A stretch of DNA of 64,000 nt from Enterovibrio coralii. Its GTDB lineage: Bacteria; Pseudomonadota; Gammaproteobacteria; Enterobacterales; Vibrionaceae. The translations under genes were made by a program, and so were the position numbers. This document shows positions 36,240 through 45,481 of the stretch, piece by piece. Numbering within the stretch: position 1 is the first letter of the stretch; the number at the start of each line of letters is the position of its first letter. Location: the NCBI RefSeq assembly GCF_001559595.1, contig NZ_LNTY01000062.1, positions 103,668 to 167,667 of the forward strand. Reading direction: 5' to 3'. The notes under the pieces were generated by a model. The model was not told the origin of the DNA. It made no database searches and was given only the letters and a program-made list of their open reading frames with translations.

Positions 36240-37192
36240 TGGGTCGTCGTCCACGTCGCCGCGGACGTCCTGTCGACGGTATTGTCCTTTTGGACAAACC
36301 AACAGGCATTACGTCAAATGCTGCACTGCAAAAAGTAAAGAACATCTACTTTGCGGAGAAAGCGGGCCACACCGGTGCACTGGATCCGCTGGCAACTGGC
36401 ATGCTGCCAATTTGCTTTGGTGAAGCGACTAAGTTTTCTCAGTTCCTGCTGGACTCAGACAAACGCTACCGCGTCATTGCAAAACTTGGCGAGCGTACCA
36501 ACACTTCCGACTCAGATGGTGAAGTGGTTGAAACCCGTGAAGTAAAAGTGAGCTTGGGCGACCTTGAGCGTAGCATCGCGACATTCCGCGGTGAAACCAT
36601 GCAGGTTCCTTCCATGTTCTCTGCATTGAAATACGAAGGTAAGCCGCTTTACGAGTACGCGCGTAAAGGCATTGAAGTGCCACGCGAAGCACGCAAGATC
36701 ACTGTTTTTGAAATCACGCTTCTGCGCTTTGAAGGCCATGAAGTGGAGATGGAAGTACACTGTTCGAAGGGCACCTACATTCGTACTATCGTTGATGACC
36801 TGGGTGAGTTGCTGGGCTGTGGCGCACACGTGACTATGCTTCGTCGTACTGGTGTTTCTGGTTACCCATACGAGAAAATGGTGACGCTGGAGCAACTGGA
36901 AGCGATTCTAGAGCAAGCGCGTGAGCAAGACATTCAGCCACGTGAACTGCTGGACCCATTGCTGCTGCCGCTAGATACTGCGGTACAGGATTTGCGTGAA
37001 GTTAACTTGCTTCCAGCGGTAGCAAGCTACGCGCTGCAAGGTCAAGCGGTAAACATCCCTAACGCACCTGCGGAAGGGCAAGTGGTACGCATGACCGTGG
37101 GTGAAGACCGCAACTTTATTGGTGTGGGCGAAGTGGATGCCGAAGGCATGCTGAAGCCACGCCGACTGGTTCGCACGCACGATCAGCAATAA
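36239..37192 (+). CDS. truB: tRNA pseudouridine(55) synthase
   Basis: TruB makes pseudouridine 55 in the T loop of tRNAs and acts as a tRNA chaperone. The 317-residue product shows DKPTGITSNAALQKVK, the catalytic aspartate in GHTGALDPLATGMLP (about 42-56), the substrate segment YEYARKGIEVPREAR and KGTYIRTIVDDLGELLGCGAHV. The C-terminal PUA-like domain ends GMLKPRRLVRT. It overlaps rbfA by one base. Confidence 0.97.
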   Translation: MGRRPRRRGRPVDGIVLLDKPTGITSNAALQKVKNIYFAEKAGHTGALDPLATGMLPICFGEATKFSQFLLDSDKRYRVIAKLGERTNTSDSDGEVVETREVKVSLGDLERSIATFRGETMQVPSMFSALKYEGKPLYEYARKGIEVPREARKITVFEITLLRFEGHEVEMEVHCSKGTYIRTIVDDLGELLGCGAHVTMLRRTGVSGYPYEKMVTLEQLEAILEQAREQDIQPRELLDPLLLPLDTAVQDLREVNLLPAVASYALQGQAVNIPNAPAEGQVVRMTVGEDRNFIGVGEVDAEGMLKPRRLVRTHDQQ

Positions 37193-37208
37193 TTCGCGGA
37201 CAGGCTTT

Positions 37209-37241
37209 TACAGCGATTGCTTTACAACAGAAATCGCTGTA
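37209..37241 (+). other. Hairpin in the rpsO leader
   Basis: A perfect 10-bp inverted repeat (TACAGCGATT / AATCGCTGTA) with a 13-nt loop lies 79 bp before rpsO and lacks a T-run. It could be part of an rpsO leader structure; S15 autoregulates by a pseudoknot in E. coli, but I cannot show equivalence. Confidence 0.45.
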
Positions 37242-37319
37242 GAATTCGCCGCCTCGGGTGTCGGCTGAATCAGAGATTGGCTGACACAAATTAAAACCTT
37301 TTACATTTAGGAAAAGACT

Positions 37320-37589
37320 ATGTCTCTGAATGCAGAAACTAAAGCAGCAATCGTTGCTGAATACGCACAAGGCGCGAACGACACTGGTTCTCCAGAAGTA
37401 CAAGTAGCTCTGCTGACTGCTTCTATCAACCACCTGCAAGGCCACTTCGCTGAGCACAAAGGTGACCACCACAGCCGTCGCGGTCTGCTGCGCATGGTTT
37501 CTCGTCGTCGTAAGCTTCTGGACTACCTGAAGCGTAAAAACGCTGACCGTTACCTAGAGCTGATCAAGCGTCTGGGTCTGCGCCGCTAA
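37320..37589 (+). CDS. rpsO: 30S ribosomal protein S15
   Basis: S15 binds the central domain of 16S rRNA early in 30S assembly. The 89-residue protein has the diagnostic TGSPEVQVALLTASINHLQGHF and KGDHHSRRGLLRMVSRRRKLLDYLK segments and ends RLGLRR. It is followed by a terminator, and its leader has a hairpin. Confidence 0.98.
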   Translation: MSLNAETKAAIVAEYAQGANDTGSPEVQVALLTASINHLQGHFAEHKGDHHSRRGLLRMVSRRRKLLDYLKRKNADRYLELIKRLGLRR

Positions 37590-37618
37590 TAAGCCTTTGG
37601 CTAATAAGCATCGCATAC

Positions 37619-37654
37619 GGAAAAGGAGCCCTCGTGGCTCCTTTTCTCGTTTTT
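37619..37654 (+). terminator. Intrinsic terminator after rpsO
   Basis: A 10-bp stem (AAAAGGAGCC / GGCTCCTTTT) with a 5-nt loop is followed by CTCGTTTTT. Read-through plus a separate pnp promoter would supply pnp, as in E. coli. Confidence 0.85.
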
Positions 37655-37870
37655 GCTTCCTTCCAAATTTTCCCATCGACTAGGCTTAGCCTTCGGTGGT
37701 GAGCATATCCTGTACTGCGTTGCAGCAGACTCGGTGTAAACCTTCTTGGCCAAACAATTTATCTAGTATTAACGCACGAAACTTATCTCTGTAAGTTACC
37801 GTTAATTGTGTAGATGTGTATAATATTGGCGCTTTCATTGGTCCCACAGTCAACGAAGTCGACCATCAGG

Positions 37871-37924
37871 TCGCGACTATTGAGAAGGCTTTTCCATGTT
37901 GAAAAGTGTTGTCATTAGTCGCGA
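37871..37924 (+). promoter_or_regulatory. Double stem-loop in the pnp leader, likely RNase III site
   Basis: An outer perfect 9-bp stem (TCGCGACTA 37871-37879 / TAGTCGCGA 37916-37924) encloses an inner hairpin CTTTTC-CATGTT-GAAAAG (37889-37906). In E. coli a long pnp leader duplex is cut by RNase III and then PNPase destabilises its own mRNA. The equivalent position, about 65 nt before the start codon, suggests the same control. The rest of 37655-37870 is leader or promoter DNA with no ORF. Confidence 0.6.
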
Positions 37925-37989
37925 TTGGTGAGGCCTTTGAAAGAAGAGTAAATTCGCGCGTGTTAGCGCACAACTACAAGGAATCTCTC

Positions 37990-40119
37990 GTGAATCCAAT
38001 CGTAAAAACGTTCCAGTACGGTAACCACACTGTAACTCTGGAAACTGGTGTTATGGCGCGTCAAGCGACTGCAGCAGTAATGGTTAGCATGGACGATACT
38101 TCTGTATTCGTTTCAGTTGTTGGTAAGAAAGAAGCGGTTGAAGGTCAAGACTTCTTCCCTCTGACTGTTAACTACCAAGAGCGTACTTACGCAGCGGGTA
38201 AAATCCCAGGTGGTTTCTTCAAACGTGAAGGTCGTCCTTCTGAGAGCGAAACCCTGACAGCGCGTCTGATCGACCGTCCAATCCGTCCACTGTTCCCAGA
38301 TAACTTCAAAAACGAAGTTCAAGTTATCGCGACAGTAGTTTCTGTAAACCCGAACGTAAGCCCAGACATCGTCACCATGATCGGTACGTCCGCAGCGCTG
38401 GCAATTTCTGGTATCCCATTCAACGGTCCAATCGGTGCAGCACGCGTTGGTTTCATCAACGATGAGCTGGTACTGAACCCAAGCGTGAAAGAACTGGAAA
38501 CCAGCCGCCTGGATCTGGTTGTTGCAGGTACTGACGGCGCAGTTCTGATGGTTGAATCTGAAGCTGACCGTCTGTCTGAAGAACAAATGCTGCAAGCGGT
38601 TGTGTTCGGTCACGACCAACAGCAAGTTGTGATCAACGCGATCAAAGAATTCGCCGCTGAAGTAGCAACCCCAGCTTGGGATTGGACTGCACCAGAAGTA
38701 AACACTGAGCTGAAAGCACGTGTTGCTGAGCTGGCTGAAGCACAATTCGTTGAAGCGTACCAAATCACTGAGAAAATGGCGCGCTACGACCGTGTAGGCG
38801 AAATCAAGTCTAGCGTGAAAGAGCAACTGCTTGAGCAAGACGAGACACTGGACGCACGTGAAATCCAAGGCATGCTGTACAGCCTGGAGAAAAACGTTGT
38901 TCGTAGCCGCATCATCGCGGGTGAGCCACGTATCGACGGCCGTGAAAAAGACATGGTTCGTGCACTGGACGTTCGTACTGGCGTTCTGCCACGTACCCAC
39001 GGTTCATCTCTGTTCACTCGTGGTGAAACTCAGGCTCTGGTTACTGCGACTCTGGGTACTCAGCGTGACGCGCAAATCCTGGACGAAATCACTGGTGAGC
39101 GTACTGACAACTTCCTGTTCCACTACAACTTCCCTCCATACTGTGTAGGTGAGACTGGCTTTGTTGGCTCTCCTAAGCGTCGTGAAATCGGCCACGGTAA
39201 ACTGGCGAAGCGTGGTATTCAGTCAGTAATGCCTTCTCAAGATGAATTCCCATACACCGTTCGCGTTGTATCTGAAATCACTGAGTCTAACGGTTCTTCT
39301 TCAATGGCTTCTGTATGTGGTTCATCGCTAGCGCTGATGGACGCAGGTGTGCCAATCAAGAAATCTGTTGCGGGTATCGCGATGGGTCTTGTGAAAGAAG
39401 GCGAAGACTTTGTTGTTCTGTCTGACATTCTGGGTGATGAAGACCACCTGGGCGACATGGACTTCAAAGTAGCGGGTACTGATGACGGTGTGACTGCTCT
39501 GCAGATGGACATCAAGATCGAAGGTATCACTAAAGAGATCATGCAAATTGCTCTGAACCAAGCGAAAGGTGCGCGTCTGCACATCCTGAGCGTAATGGAT
39601 TCAGCAATCTCTTCTGCACGTGAAGACATCTCTGAGTTCGCTCCACGTATCCATACCATTAAGATCAACCCAGAGAAGATCAAAGATGTTATCGGTAAAG
39701 GCGGCGCAGTAATCCGTGCTCTGACTGAAGAAACTGAAACGACTATCGAAATCGAAGACGACGGTACTGTGAAGATCGCAGCAACTGACGGCAACAAAGC
39801 GAAAGCGGCAATTGCTCGCATCGAAGCGCTGACTGCTGAAGTTGAAGTAGGTCGTATCTACACCGGTAAAGTTACTCGTATCGTAGACTTCGGTTGCTTC
39901 GTGTCTGTAATCGGCACCAAAGAAGGTCTGGTACACATTTCTCAAGTTGCTGATCAGCGCATCGAGAAAGTGTCTGACTACGTTGAGCAAGGCCAAGAAG
40001 TTAAAGTTAAGGTTCTGGAAATCGACCGTCAAGGTCGTATCCGTCTGAGCATGAAAGAAGCAGTAGAGCAAGCACCTGCTGCTGAAGAAAACGCTGCTCA
40101 GCCAGACGCAGACGCTTAA
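37990..40119 (+). CDS. pnp: Polyribonucleotide nucleotidyltransferase (PNPase)
   Basis: PNPase is a 3'-5' phosphorolytic exoribonuclease and core degradosome subunit. The start is GTG 37990 with an AAGGAA site, giving MNPIVKTFQYGNHTVTLETG and 709 residues. An in-frame ATG at 37906 would add 28 residues encoded by the leader hairpin and is rejected. Two RNase PH-like cores (first with RPIRPLFPDNF; second with GGETQALVT-like TRGETQALVTATLGT and the DDGVTALQMDIK catalytic region) are followed by KH (DVIGKGGAVIRALTEE) and S1 (GRIYTGKVTRIVDFGCF) domains. A terminator follows the stop. Confidence 0.97.
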   Translation: MNPIVKTFQYGNHTVTLETGVMARQATAAVMVSMDDTSVFVSVVGKKEAVEGQDFFPLTVNYQERTYAAGKIPGGFFKREGRPSESETLTARLIDRPIRPLFPDNFKNEVQVIATVVSVNPNVSPDIVTMIGTSAALAISGIPFNGPIGAARVGFINDELVLNPSVKELETSRLDLVVAGTDGAVLMVESEADRLSEEQMLQAVVFGHDQQQVVINAIKEFAAEVATPAWDWTAPEVNTELKARVAELAEAQFVEAYQITEKMARYDRVGEIKSSVKEQLLEQDETLDAREIQGMLYSLEKNVVRSRIIAGEPRIDGREKDMVRALDVRTGVLPRTHGSSLFTRGETQALVTATLGTQRDAQILDEITGERTDNFLFHYNFPPYCVGETGFVGSPKRREIGHGKLAKRGIQSVMPSQDEFPYTVRVVSEITESNGSSSMASVCGSSLALMDAGVPIKKSVAGIAMGLVKEGEDFVVLSDILGDEDHLGDMDFKVAGTDDGVTALQMDIKIEGITKEIMQIALNQAKGARLHILSVMDSAISSAREDISEFAPRIHTIKINPEKIKDVIGKGGAVIRALTEETETTIEIEDDGTVKIAATDGNKAKAAIARIEALTAEVEVGRIYTGKVTRIVDFGCFVSVIGTKEGLVHISQVADQRIEKVSDYVEQGQEVKVKVLEIDRQGRIRLSMKEAVEQAPAAEENAAQPDADA

Positions 40120-40150
40120 TAGGTTTACGCCTAAGGTGTAAACAAGGTAT

Positions 40151-40177
40151 AAAAAGGGGGCTTTGCCCCCTTTTTTG
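40151..40177 (+). terminator. Intrinsic terminator after pnp
   Basis: An 11-bp stem (AAAAAGGGGGC / GCCCCCTTTTT) with a 3-nt loop and a T-run lies just before nlpI. Confidence 0.9.
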
Positions 40178-40197
40178 TTATATGGAGATTGTTGCAA

Positions 40198-41112
40198 ATG
40201 CTAAAAAACAGATGGCTCCCGCTGACGGTTGCCTGCAGCCTGTTACTCTTGTCAGGTTGCCAGACGACGTCTCAGACGGTCGAAGTCACTCAGCCATGGC
40301 ATCTGCTTCCGATGGCTGTTCCTTTGCAGCCAACCACGCAACAGGAAGTGCAATTGGCAAGAATCGATCAGATCTTGCTTCGCGATGATCTTACCGACCA
40401 AGATAAAGCTCAAATTTATTATGAACGTGGACTGGTTAATGACAGTCTGGGTTTACGAGATTTAGCGCGCCTCGATTTTAATCGTTCGCTTTCCTTCGAT
40501 CCGGCGCAGCCTGATGTCTTCAATATTCTGGGTGTGTATTTCACCCAAAGCGGTCTTTATGATGCGGCTTACGAAGCGTTTGATTCAACGCTAGAGTTGG
40601 ATGAGACCCACCAATACGCAGAAAGAAACCGCGGTATTGCGCTCTATTACGGCGGTCGCTACATGCTGGCAGAGCGCGATCTTATCAAGCATTACAACGA
40701 TAACGTAAACGATGCATACCGTGCGCTGTGGCTTTACTTGGTGGAAGCGGAAAAAGATGGCCCAGACGCGGCAAAAGCACAGCTTGCGACACGCTATGCA
40801 AATTCAGATAAACAAGACTGGGGATGGCAGATAGCCAGACTCTATATTGATGATGTAAGCGAAGAGCAGTTCTTCCGCGACATCATGCTCACTAGCCAAA
40901 ACAACGCGCAGCTTGCGCAGCGTTTGTGTGAAGGCTATTTCTACCTCGCGAAGCGTTATCAGGCGCTGGGCGATCTAAGCTCTGCTGTTGCCCTGTATAA
41001 GCTTGCGATGTCAGGCAATGTGTATGACTTCGTTGAGCACCGCTATGCGATGCTGGAGCTTAGCCGTATTGCTGAGCAGGTAGCTCAACAGCAACAATTG
41101 CCGCAATCCTAA
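40198..41112 (+). CDS. nlpI: Lipoprotein NlpI, TPR protein
   Basis: NlpI is an outer-membrane TPR lipoprotein that scaffolds murein endopeptidases and, with Prc, controls MepS turnover. From ATG 40198 the product begins MLKNRWLPLTVACSLLLLSGC, a lipoprotein signal with lipobox LSGC. TPR-like helices follow (KAQIYYERGLVNDSLGLRDLARLDF; PDVFNILGVYFTQSGLYDAAYEAF; HQYAERNRGIALYYGGRY). About 304 residues is near the E. coli length. Its place after pnp matches E. coli. Confidence 0.95.
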   Translation: MLKNRWLPLTVACSLLLLSGCQTTSQTVEVTQPWHLLPMAVPLQPTTQQEVQLARIDQILLRDDLTDQDKAQIYYERGLVNDSLGLRDLARLDFNRSLSFDPAQPDVFNILGVYFTQSGLYDAAYEAFDSTLELDETHQYAERNRGIALYYGGRYMLAERDLIKHYNDNVNDAYRALWLYLVEAEKDGPDAAKAQLATRYANSDKQDWGWQIARLYIDDVSEEQFFRDIMLTSQNNAQLAQRLCEGYFYLAKRYQALGDLSSAVALYKLAMSGNVYDFVEHRYAMLELSRIAEQVAQQQQLPQS

Positions 41113-41126
41113 GTGAGCACCGAAAG

Positions 41127-41153
41127 AAAAAGCCGCAAATGCGGCTTTTTTTG
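41127..41153. terminator. Bidirectional terminator between nlpI and ubiV
   Basis: A 10-bp stem (AAAAAGCCGC / GCGGCTTTTT) with an AAAT loop serves the convergent nlpI and ubiV transcripts. Confidence 0.88.
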
Positions 41154-41170
41154 TATTTGTAGAAAAAGAG

Positions 41171-42036
41171 TTAGGCTTGAGCAGCCATACCTTCAATGCT
41201 ATGCCAGTAGCCATTACAGAAATGACTTTTTGGCGCAAAGCCAGATTCACCGCGCTTAAAGCCTGCCAGTACGTCCAAGGTCTCATTGCTTTGCGGGCTG
41301 ATACGAACAACATCGACCAATCCCTGCATCGACGCCAGATCTGCACTCAAGTCGTAGCAATAGCCCGATTGGGTCTGAATACCATTCAGTGTAAACACAG
41401 GCTGGCCTTCTTGGCTTTTCACTTCCAAACCCTGCGGGTAATTGATGCAGCAGGTTTCGCACTTATCCTTTGGACGGTCTTCCGCGCGCGCGCTGAAGCA
41501 ACGTGCCGAGTAAGCGAGCGGTAAGTGACCGTAAGAGAACACTTCTACTTCAAACTGCTCGCGAATACCGAGTGCGTCTGCTTGTGTCAGGATTTTTTGT
41601 AGCCACTCACGCGAGAGCTCAACAGGCATACACCAGCGTGTCATGCCTTTTTTCACCATGACTTGCAGGGCTTGGGCGTTGTAGAGGTTTAACGCAGGGC
41701 CGGCGACGAAGGGCACACCTTTTTCGTGTGCCAATTGAATGGCTGACACGTCGTTGGCTTCGATGATGAAGTCACCGTTGTCGATGTAACGCTGCATAAC
41801 GTTGACTTCGCTTGGGGCTTCCAGCAGTGCCATGGTGGAAATGACCACTTGCTTGCCGCTTGCCGCCAGATCTTTGCCTAGGCTCATCCAATCGCTTGAG
41901 CGCATCTCACGACGTTTAGAGCACACGGTCTCACCGAGGTAAACAATGTCAGCGTCGCTGCTTACTGCGCGCTGATAGAAGCTTCTACGTCGTTTTTAGG
42001 CCAGAAATAGAGTAGAGGGCCGAGAGAGTATTTCAT
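41171..42036 (-). CDS. ubiV: Anaerobic ubiquinone hydroxylation protein UbiV (frameshift near start)
   Basis: UbiV (YhbV), a U32-peptidase-family 4Fe-4S protein, works with UbiU in O2-independent hydroxylation of ubiquinone precursors. ATG 42036 gives MKYSLGPLLYFWPKNDVEA. The frame then breaks, and one T on the coding strand (AA to AAA at 41979-41980 of the plus strand) restores FYQRAVSSDADIVYLGETVCSKRREM. Cluster cysteines are visible in TVCSKRR, YSARCF and DKCETCC. The remainder follows E. coli YhbV closely (VPFVAGPALNLYNAQAL; RWCMPVELSREWL). It starts 11 bp after the ubiU stop, forming a ubiU-ubiV operon. Confidence 0.94.
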
Positions 42037-42047
42037 GGTTCGCTCCA

Positions 42048-43043
42048 TTACTGCCATTTACGGTGGTAGGCACCCAGAGTGGTTTGTGCGCCTTCAGAGA
42101 CACTGTCCAAGCATTGGTTCCATTGTGGAAGCACTTGGTAGCCTTCTGGGTTGCGTTGGTAGCTGTCGATCGCTTGACGCCACGTGCGGGTGACTTGTTC
42201 AACATACGCAGGGCTACGCTGACGGCCTTCTATTTTTACTGAGGCAATGTTGGCTTCAAACAGCTCTGGCAAAATAGACAGGGTGTTCAGGCTGGTTGGC
42301 TCTTCCAGCGCGTGGTAAGCCGGGCCATCTGTCACGAAACGGCCTTTACATAAGGTTGGGTAACCAGCATTCTCGCCCGCTTTGTAGCGGTCGATCAGAA
42401 TGTCATTAAGGCGAGATTCCAAACCTTGCGGGGTTTCTTGCCAGCGCACGTATTTGGCAGGAGAACATGCGCCGACAGTGTTTGGTGATTCACCGGTCAG
42501 GTAAGAAGACAGGTAACAACGGCCTTCGGACATGATGCAAAGGCTACCGAATGCGAACACTTCCAGATCGACGTCTGTGGTTCTTGCCAGCTGTTTCACT
42601 TGGTGCATCGACAACACGCGTGGCAGTACCACACGTTTTACATTGAAGTGATCTTTGTAAAACTGAATCGCGGCACTGTTGGTGGCAGATGCTTGCACTG
42701 ACAGGTGAATTTCCATGTCAGGGTGTTTGGTCGCCGCATAATCAAGCACCGCAAGATCGGCGATGATCAGTGCATCCACGCCAAGAGCGACCGCGGCATC
42801 CACCGCATCCGTCCAGCGGTTGAATCCGTCAGGGTGAGCAAAGGTATTCAGTGCAACGTGGATGTGTTTGTTCTTGTCATGCACATACTGAACCGCTTTC
42901 TCAAGCTTTTTACCGTCGAAGTTCAGACCTGCGAAGTGGCGAGCGTTCGTGCCATCTTTAAAACCGATATAAACGGCATCTGCGCCATTATCAATGGCTG
43001 TTTTCAGAGCAGGAAGGTTACCTGCTGGGCAAAGCAATTCCAT
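42048..43043 (-). CDS. ubiU: Anaerobic ubiquinone hydroxylation protein UbiU
   Basis: UbiU (YhbU) is the U32-family Fe-S partner of UbiV. I chose ATG 43043 for MELLCPAGNLPALKTAIDNGA, the family N-terminus; the upstream ATG at 43055 adds only MGIF. Cysteines of the 4Fe-4S site appear in FGSLCIMSEGRCYLSSY, VGACSPAKYV and YPTLCKGRF. The segments SVQASATNSAAIQFY and NIASVKIEGRQRSPAYVEQ are conserved. The end TTLGAYHRKWQ matches E. coli. The gene is divergent from ubiT only across a GGDEF-EAL gene that lies between them. Confidence 0.95.
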   Translation of the reverse strand: MELLCPAGNLPALKTAIDNGADAVYIGFKDGTNARHFAGLNFDGKKLEKAVQYVHDKNKHIHVALNTFAHPDGFNRWTDAVDAAVALGVDALIIADLAVLDYAATKHPDMEIHLSVQASATNSAAIQFYKDHFNVKRVVLPRVLSMHQVKQLARTTDVDLEVFAFGSLCIMSEGRCYLSSYLTGESPNTVGACSPAKYVRWQETPQGLESRLNDILIDRYKAGENAGYPTLCKGRFVTDGPAYHALEEPTSLNTLSILPELFEANIASVKIEGRQRSPAYVEQVTRTWRQAIDSYQRNPEGYQVLPQWNQCLDSVSEGAQTTLGAYHRKWQ

Positions 43044-43175
43044 AAATATCCCCACATCACGTGGTCAGCATCTGGCTGTCAATTGTGAATCTAAACGTGG
43101 GATTTTATGCAGCCTGCAAGCGACAGGTTTTGATGTAAGGCAGGTTTGGTTAATAAATTGAGGTGTGAGGGTAAC

Positions 43176-43207
43176 AAAAAGCCACGAAAAAAGAGGTTTT
43201 TCGTGGC
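43176..43207 (-). terminator. Terminator after the GGDEF-EAL gene
   Basis: On the minus strand an 11-bp stem (GCCACGAAAAA / TTTTTCGTGGC) is followed by five T residues, 25 bp after the stop codon. Confidence 0.85.
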
Positions 43208-43231
43208 TCTGTATACTTTTAAATCAATTGA

Positions 43232-45289
43232 TTAGGACGCCGCTTTGCGCGCTTTATGATGATTAATTAACAGTGCTTCAAACTCACCGCGAGGCATAGG
43301 TTTGTAGAAGTGGAAGCCCTGAATCGTGTCACACTTGAGGTTTGCGAGCACGCTGGCCTGTTTGCCGGACTCAACGCCTTCCGCCACCACGGACATGTTG
43401 AGTGAGCGCCCCAAGTTGATGATGTTTTCAATCAAGGTGACCTGCTTAGGCACATCTTCCATGTCCATGATAAAGGCTCGGTCAATCTTGAGTTCATCCA
43501 GTGGGAATTTAGCCAGATAGGACAGCGAGGAATACCCAGTACCAAAGTCATCAATGGAGAGTGCAAAGCCCAAATCCTTGATGGCGTTCAACATCTGAAT
43601 GGCGTGCTCACCATCGTTCATCACCGCGCTTTCTGTTAGCTCAAAGGTGATGAGTGATGGATCAGTTTGAGTCGCGGTTTGCAGCTTTTTCATGTGCTGC
43701 GTCAGGTTCGGATTTCTAAACTGCTGCGGTGACAAGTTAATTGCGACGCGTCCTGGCAGAATTTTCATGCTCTGCCAGCGGCGAACCGCTTGGAACACTT
43801 CGCGCATGACATTGCGACCCAATAGCTCAATCATACCGGAGCGTTCAGCCACAGGAATAAAGCGCGCAGGGCTGATGTAACCTTCTACTGGATGCTTCCA
43901 ACGTACCAGAGCTTCTGCCCCATTGATGGTGTAGTCCTTGGCATTCACCTTAGGTTGATACCACACCTCAAGGCCATTGTTTTGCAACGCTTTTTGTAGT
44001 TCAATTTCCAGCCAAAGGCGCATGCGTGCTTCTTTGTTCATGTGCTGGCCATATGACACGACGCGGTTGCGGCCTTGCTCTTTCGCTTCATACATTGCGG
44101 TATCGGCGTTTTGTAGCAGACTGCGCGCATCTTTGCCATCACCCGGGTATCTCACCAAGCCGATGGAGCAGGCGAGGAACTTGCTGAAATGGTACAGATC
44201 GAACGGTTGGCTAATCACATCCACAATGCGATTCGCCAGCTCTTCGGCGACTTCATCACTGCTTTGTTCTGGCAAGAGCACTGCAAATTCGTCACCGCCT
44301 AAGTGACCAAGAATGGTTTCTGACGGTAATTGGCGACGTAAACGCTGGGCGATGTCTTGCAACACACGGTCACCGATGTGATGGCCGAGCGAGTCATTGA
44401 TGTTTTTGAAGTTATCGACGTCGAGGTAGAACATAACAAGCGGTGTGCCCGCTGCAATGAGCTGTTCAAGACGGCGAGAAAAACCATGACGGTTATACAG
44501 ACCCGTTAGGGCATCAAACTGCGCCAGTTTTTCAATGGTTTGTTTATGCTCAAGTGCTGCGCCCGCTTTCGCGATCGTGAGCATACCGCCTTTGCCACCC
44601 AGAAGATTGACTGAGCTGTACGACAAAAGCAAAGAGCCGTTGGCGTTCTCTGCGTGCGTCGGATGACAAGGAAGCTGTTGACCTGCTTTTAGCGTCGATA
44701 GGTAGGCAAGCACAGGCTTGTCGGTCTTGGAGCACGAAAGCAGCTTGTCGATGTCTTCGCCAAGGATTTCATTAGGGTCATTAAACCCCAGCATCGATAC
44801 TGCTTGTGTGTTGGCAGACATGATAATGCCATCGTCCAACACGCAGCAGCCGTCACCGACTAGCTTACAGAGGCTGTCGAAGCGACTTTCAGAAGACTCT
44901 AGTGCGCTGGAAAGAACTTGTCTTTCCGAGGTATCAGCGGCGTGAAAAATGATGAGTTCAGATGGCCATTCACTGTGCTGGCTATTTTCAAAAGGAGACA
45001 CGCTGAAGTGAAAACTAGAGTCGTGAATGCCGTCATTGAGCACGACTTCGCCTTCCGAGCTTTCGCCGTTCTGCGCACGTGCGTAGTGAGGCTTTAAAGC
45101 GTCATAGAAAGCGGATCCTAAAATATCCTTGTCATGTTTTCCCTTAAGCTCTGCTTGCTCTAACCCGCTGATTTCGCAATAGCGTTGGCTTGCCCAGAGA
45201 TAACGATGATCCTTATCTAGTACGGCAAATAAAAAGGGGCTGTTCAGAGTTAGGCGGGAAAACCAATACGTTAACTGCTCGATTGGCAT
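43232..45289 (-). CDS. PAS-GGDEF-EAL c-di-GMP turnover protein
   Basis: A 685-residue soluble signalling protein with no obvious membrane helix. Two PAS-like sensor domains (about 15-130 and 135-245) precede a GGDEF domain with an intact HLGGDEFAVLL motif and an EAL domain with intact catalytic residues: NGAEALVRWKHP, NLSPQQFRNPNL, ELTESAVMND, DDFGTGYSSLSYL, LDELKIDRAFI and VVAEGVES. Phosphodiesterase activity is likely, and cyclase activity is possible. PAS domains could sense redox or oxygen, which would suit its place between the anaerobic ubiquinone genes, but no cofactor residue is identified. It could influence the LapD-like receptor 2 kb away; that is inference. Confidence 0.93.
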   Translation of the reverse strand: MPIEQLTYWFSRLTLNSPFLFAVLDKDHRYLWASQRYCEISGLEQAELKGKHDKDILGSAFYDALKPHYARAQNGESSEGEVVLNDGIHDSSFHFSVSPFENSQHSEWPSELIIFHAADTSERQVLSSALESSESRFDSLCKLVGDGCCVLDDGIIMSANTQAVSMLGFNDPNEILGEDIDKLLSCSKTDKPVLAYLSTLKAGQQLPCHPTHAENANGSLLLSYSSVNLLGGKGGMLTIAKAGAALEHKQTIEKLAQFDALTGLYNRHGFSRRLEQLIAAGTPLVMFYLDVDNFKNINDSLGHHIGDRVLQDIAQRLRRQLPSETILGHLGGDEFAVLLPEQSSDEVAEELANRIVDVISQPFDLYHFSKFLACSIGLVRYPGDGKDARSLLQNADTAMYEAKEQGRNRVVSYGQHMNKEARMRLWLEIELQKALQNNGLEVWYQPKVNAKDYTINGAEALVRWKHPVEGYISPARFIPVAERSGMIELLGRNVMREVFQAVRRWQSMKILPGRVAINLSPQQFRNPNLTQHMKKLQTATQTDPSLITFELTESAVMNDGEHAIQMLNAIKDLGFALSIDDFGTGYSSLSYLAKFPLDELKIDRAFIMDMEDVPKQVTLIENIINLGRSLNMSVVAEGVESGKQASVLANLKCDTIQGFHFYKPMPRGEFEALLINHHKARKAAS

Positions 45290-45481
45290 TGAGGCACCAC
45301 ATATCCTGTTTTTCGGAGTGCATTCCTATAGTTACTCCGTTTTTGATACAACACTATATAACGGGAGAGGGGGCAGGATAAACCTTTATGATAAAGAGCT
45401 TTGTTTTTTTGACATAAGGCATAATATTAACGCAACACACTGGCATACAATGTCCCGCAATATTGCATCAATCAAACTTGG

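Noticed and set aside
37906..37989. Upstream ATG start for pnp
   Set aside because: It would translate the leader hairpin and add 28 residues absent from homologues; GTG 37990 has a better ribosome site and gives the normal N-terminus.
38113..39000. Long minus-strand ORF opposite pnp (295 codons), and similar ones opposite ileS, nusA, thyA and rimI
   Set aside because: Composition is that of a shadow frame of a codon-biased gene, with no recognisable domain or ribosome site, and it lies fully inside conserved genes.
45366..45440. Possible FNR site (TTGACATAAGGCATAA) before ubiT
   Set aside because: Anaerobic control would be attractive, but the second half-site does not match TTGAT-N4-ATCAA well enough to claim.
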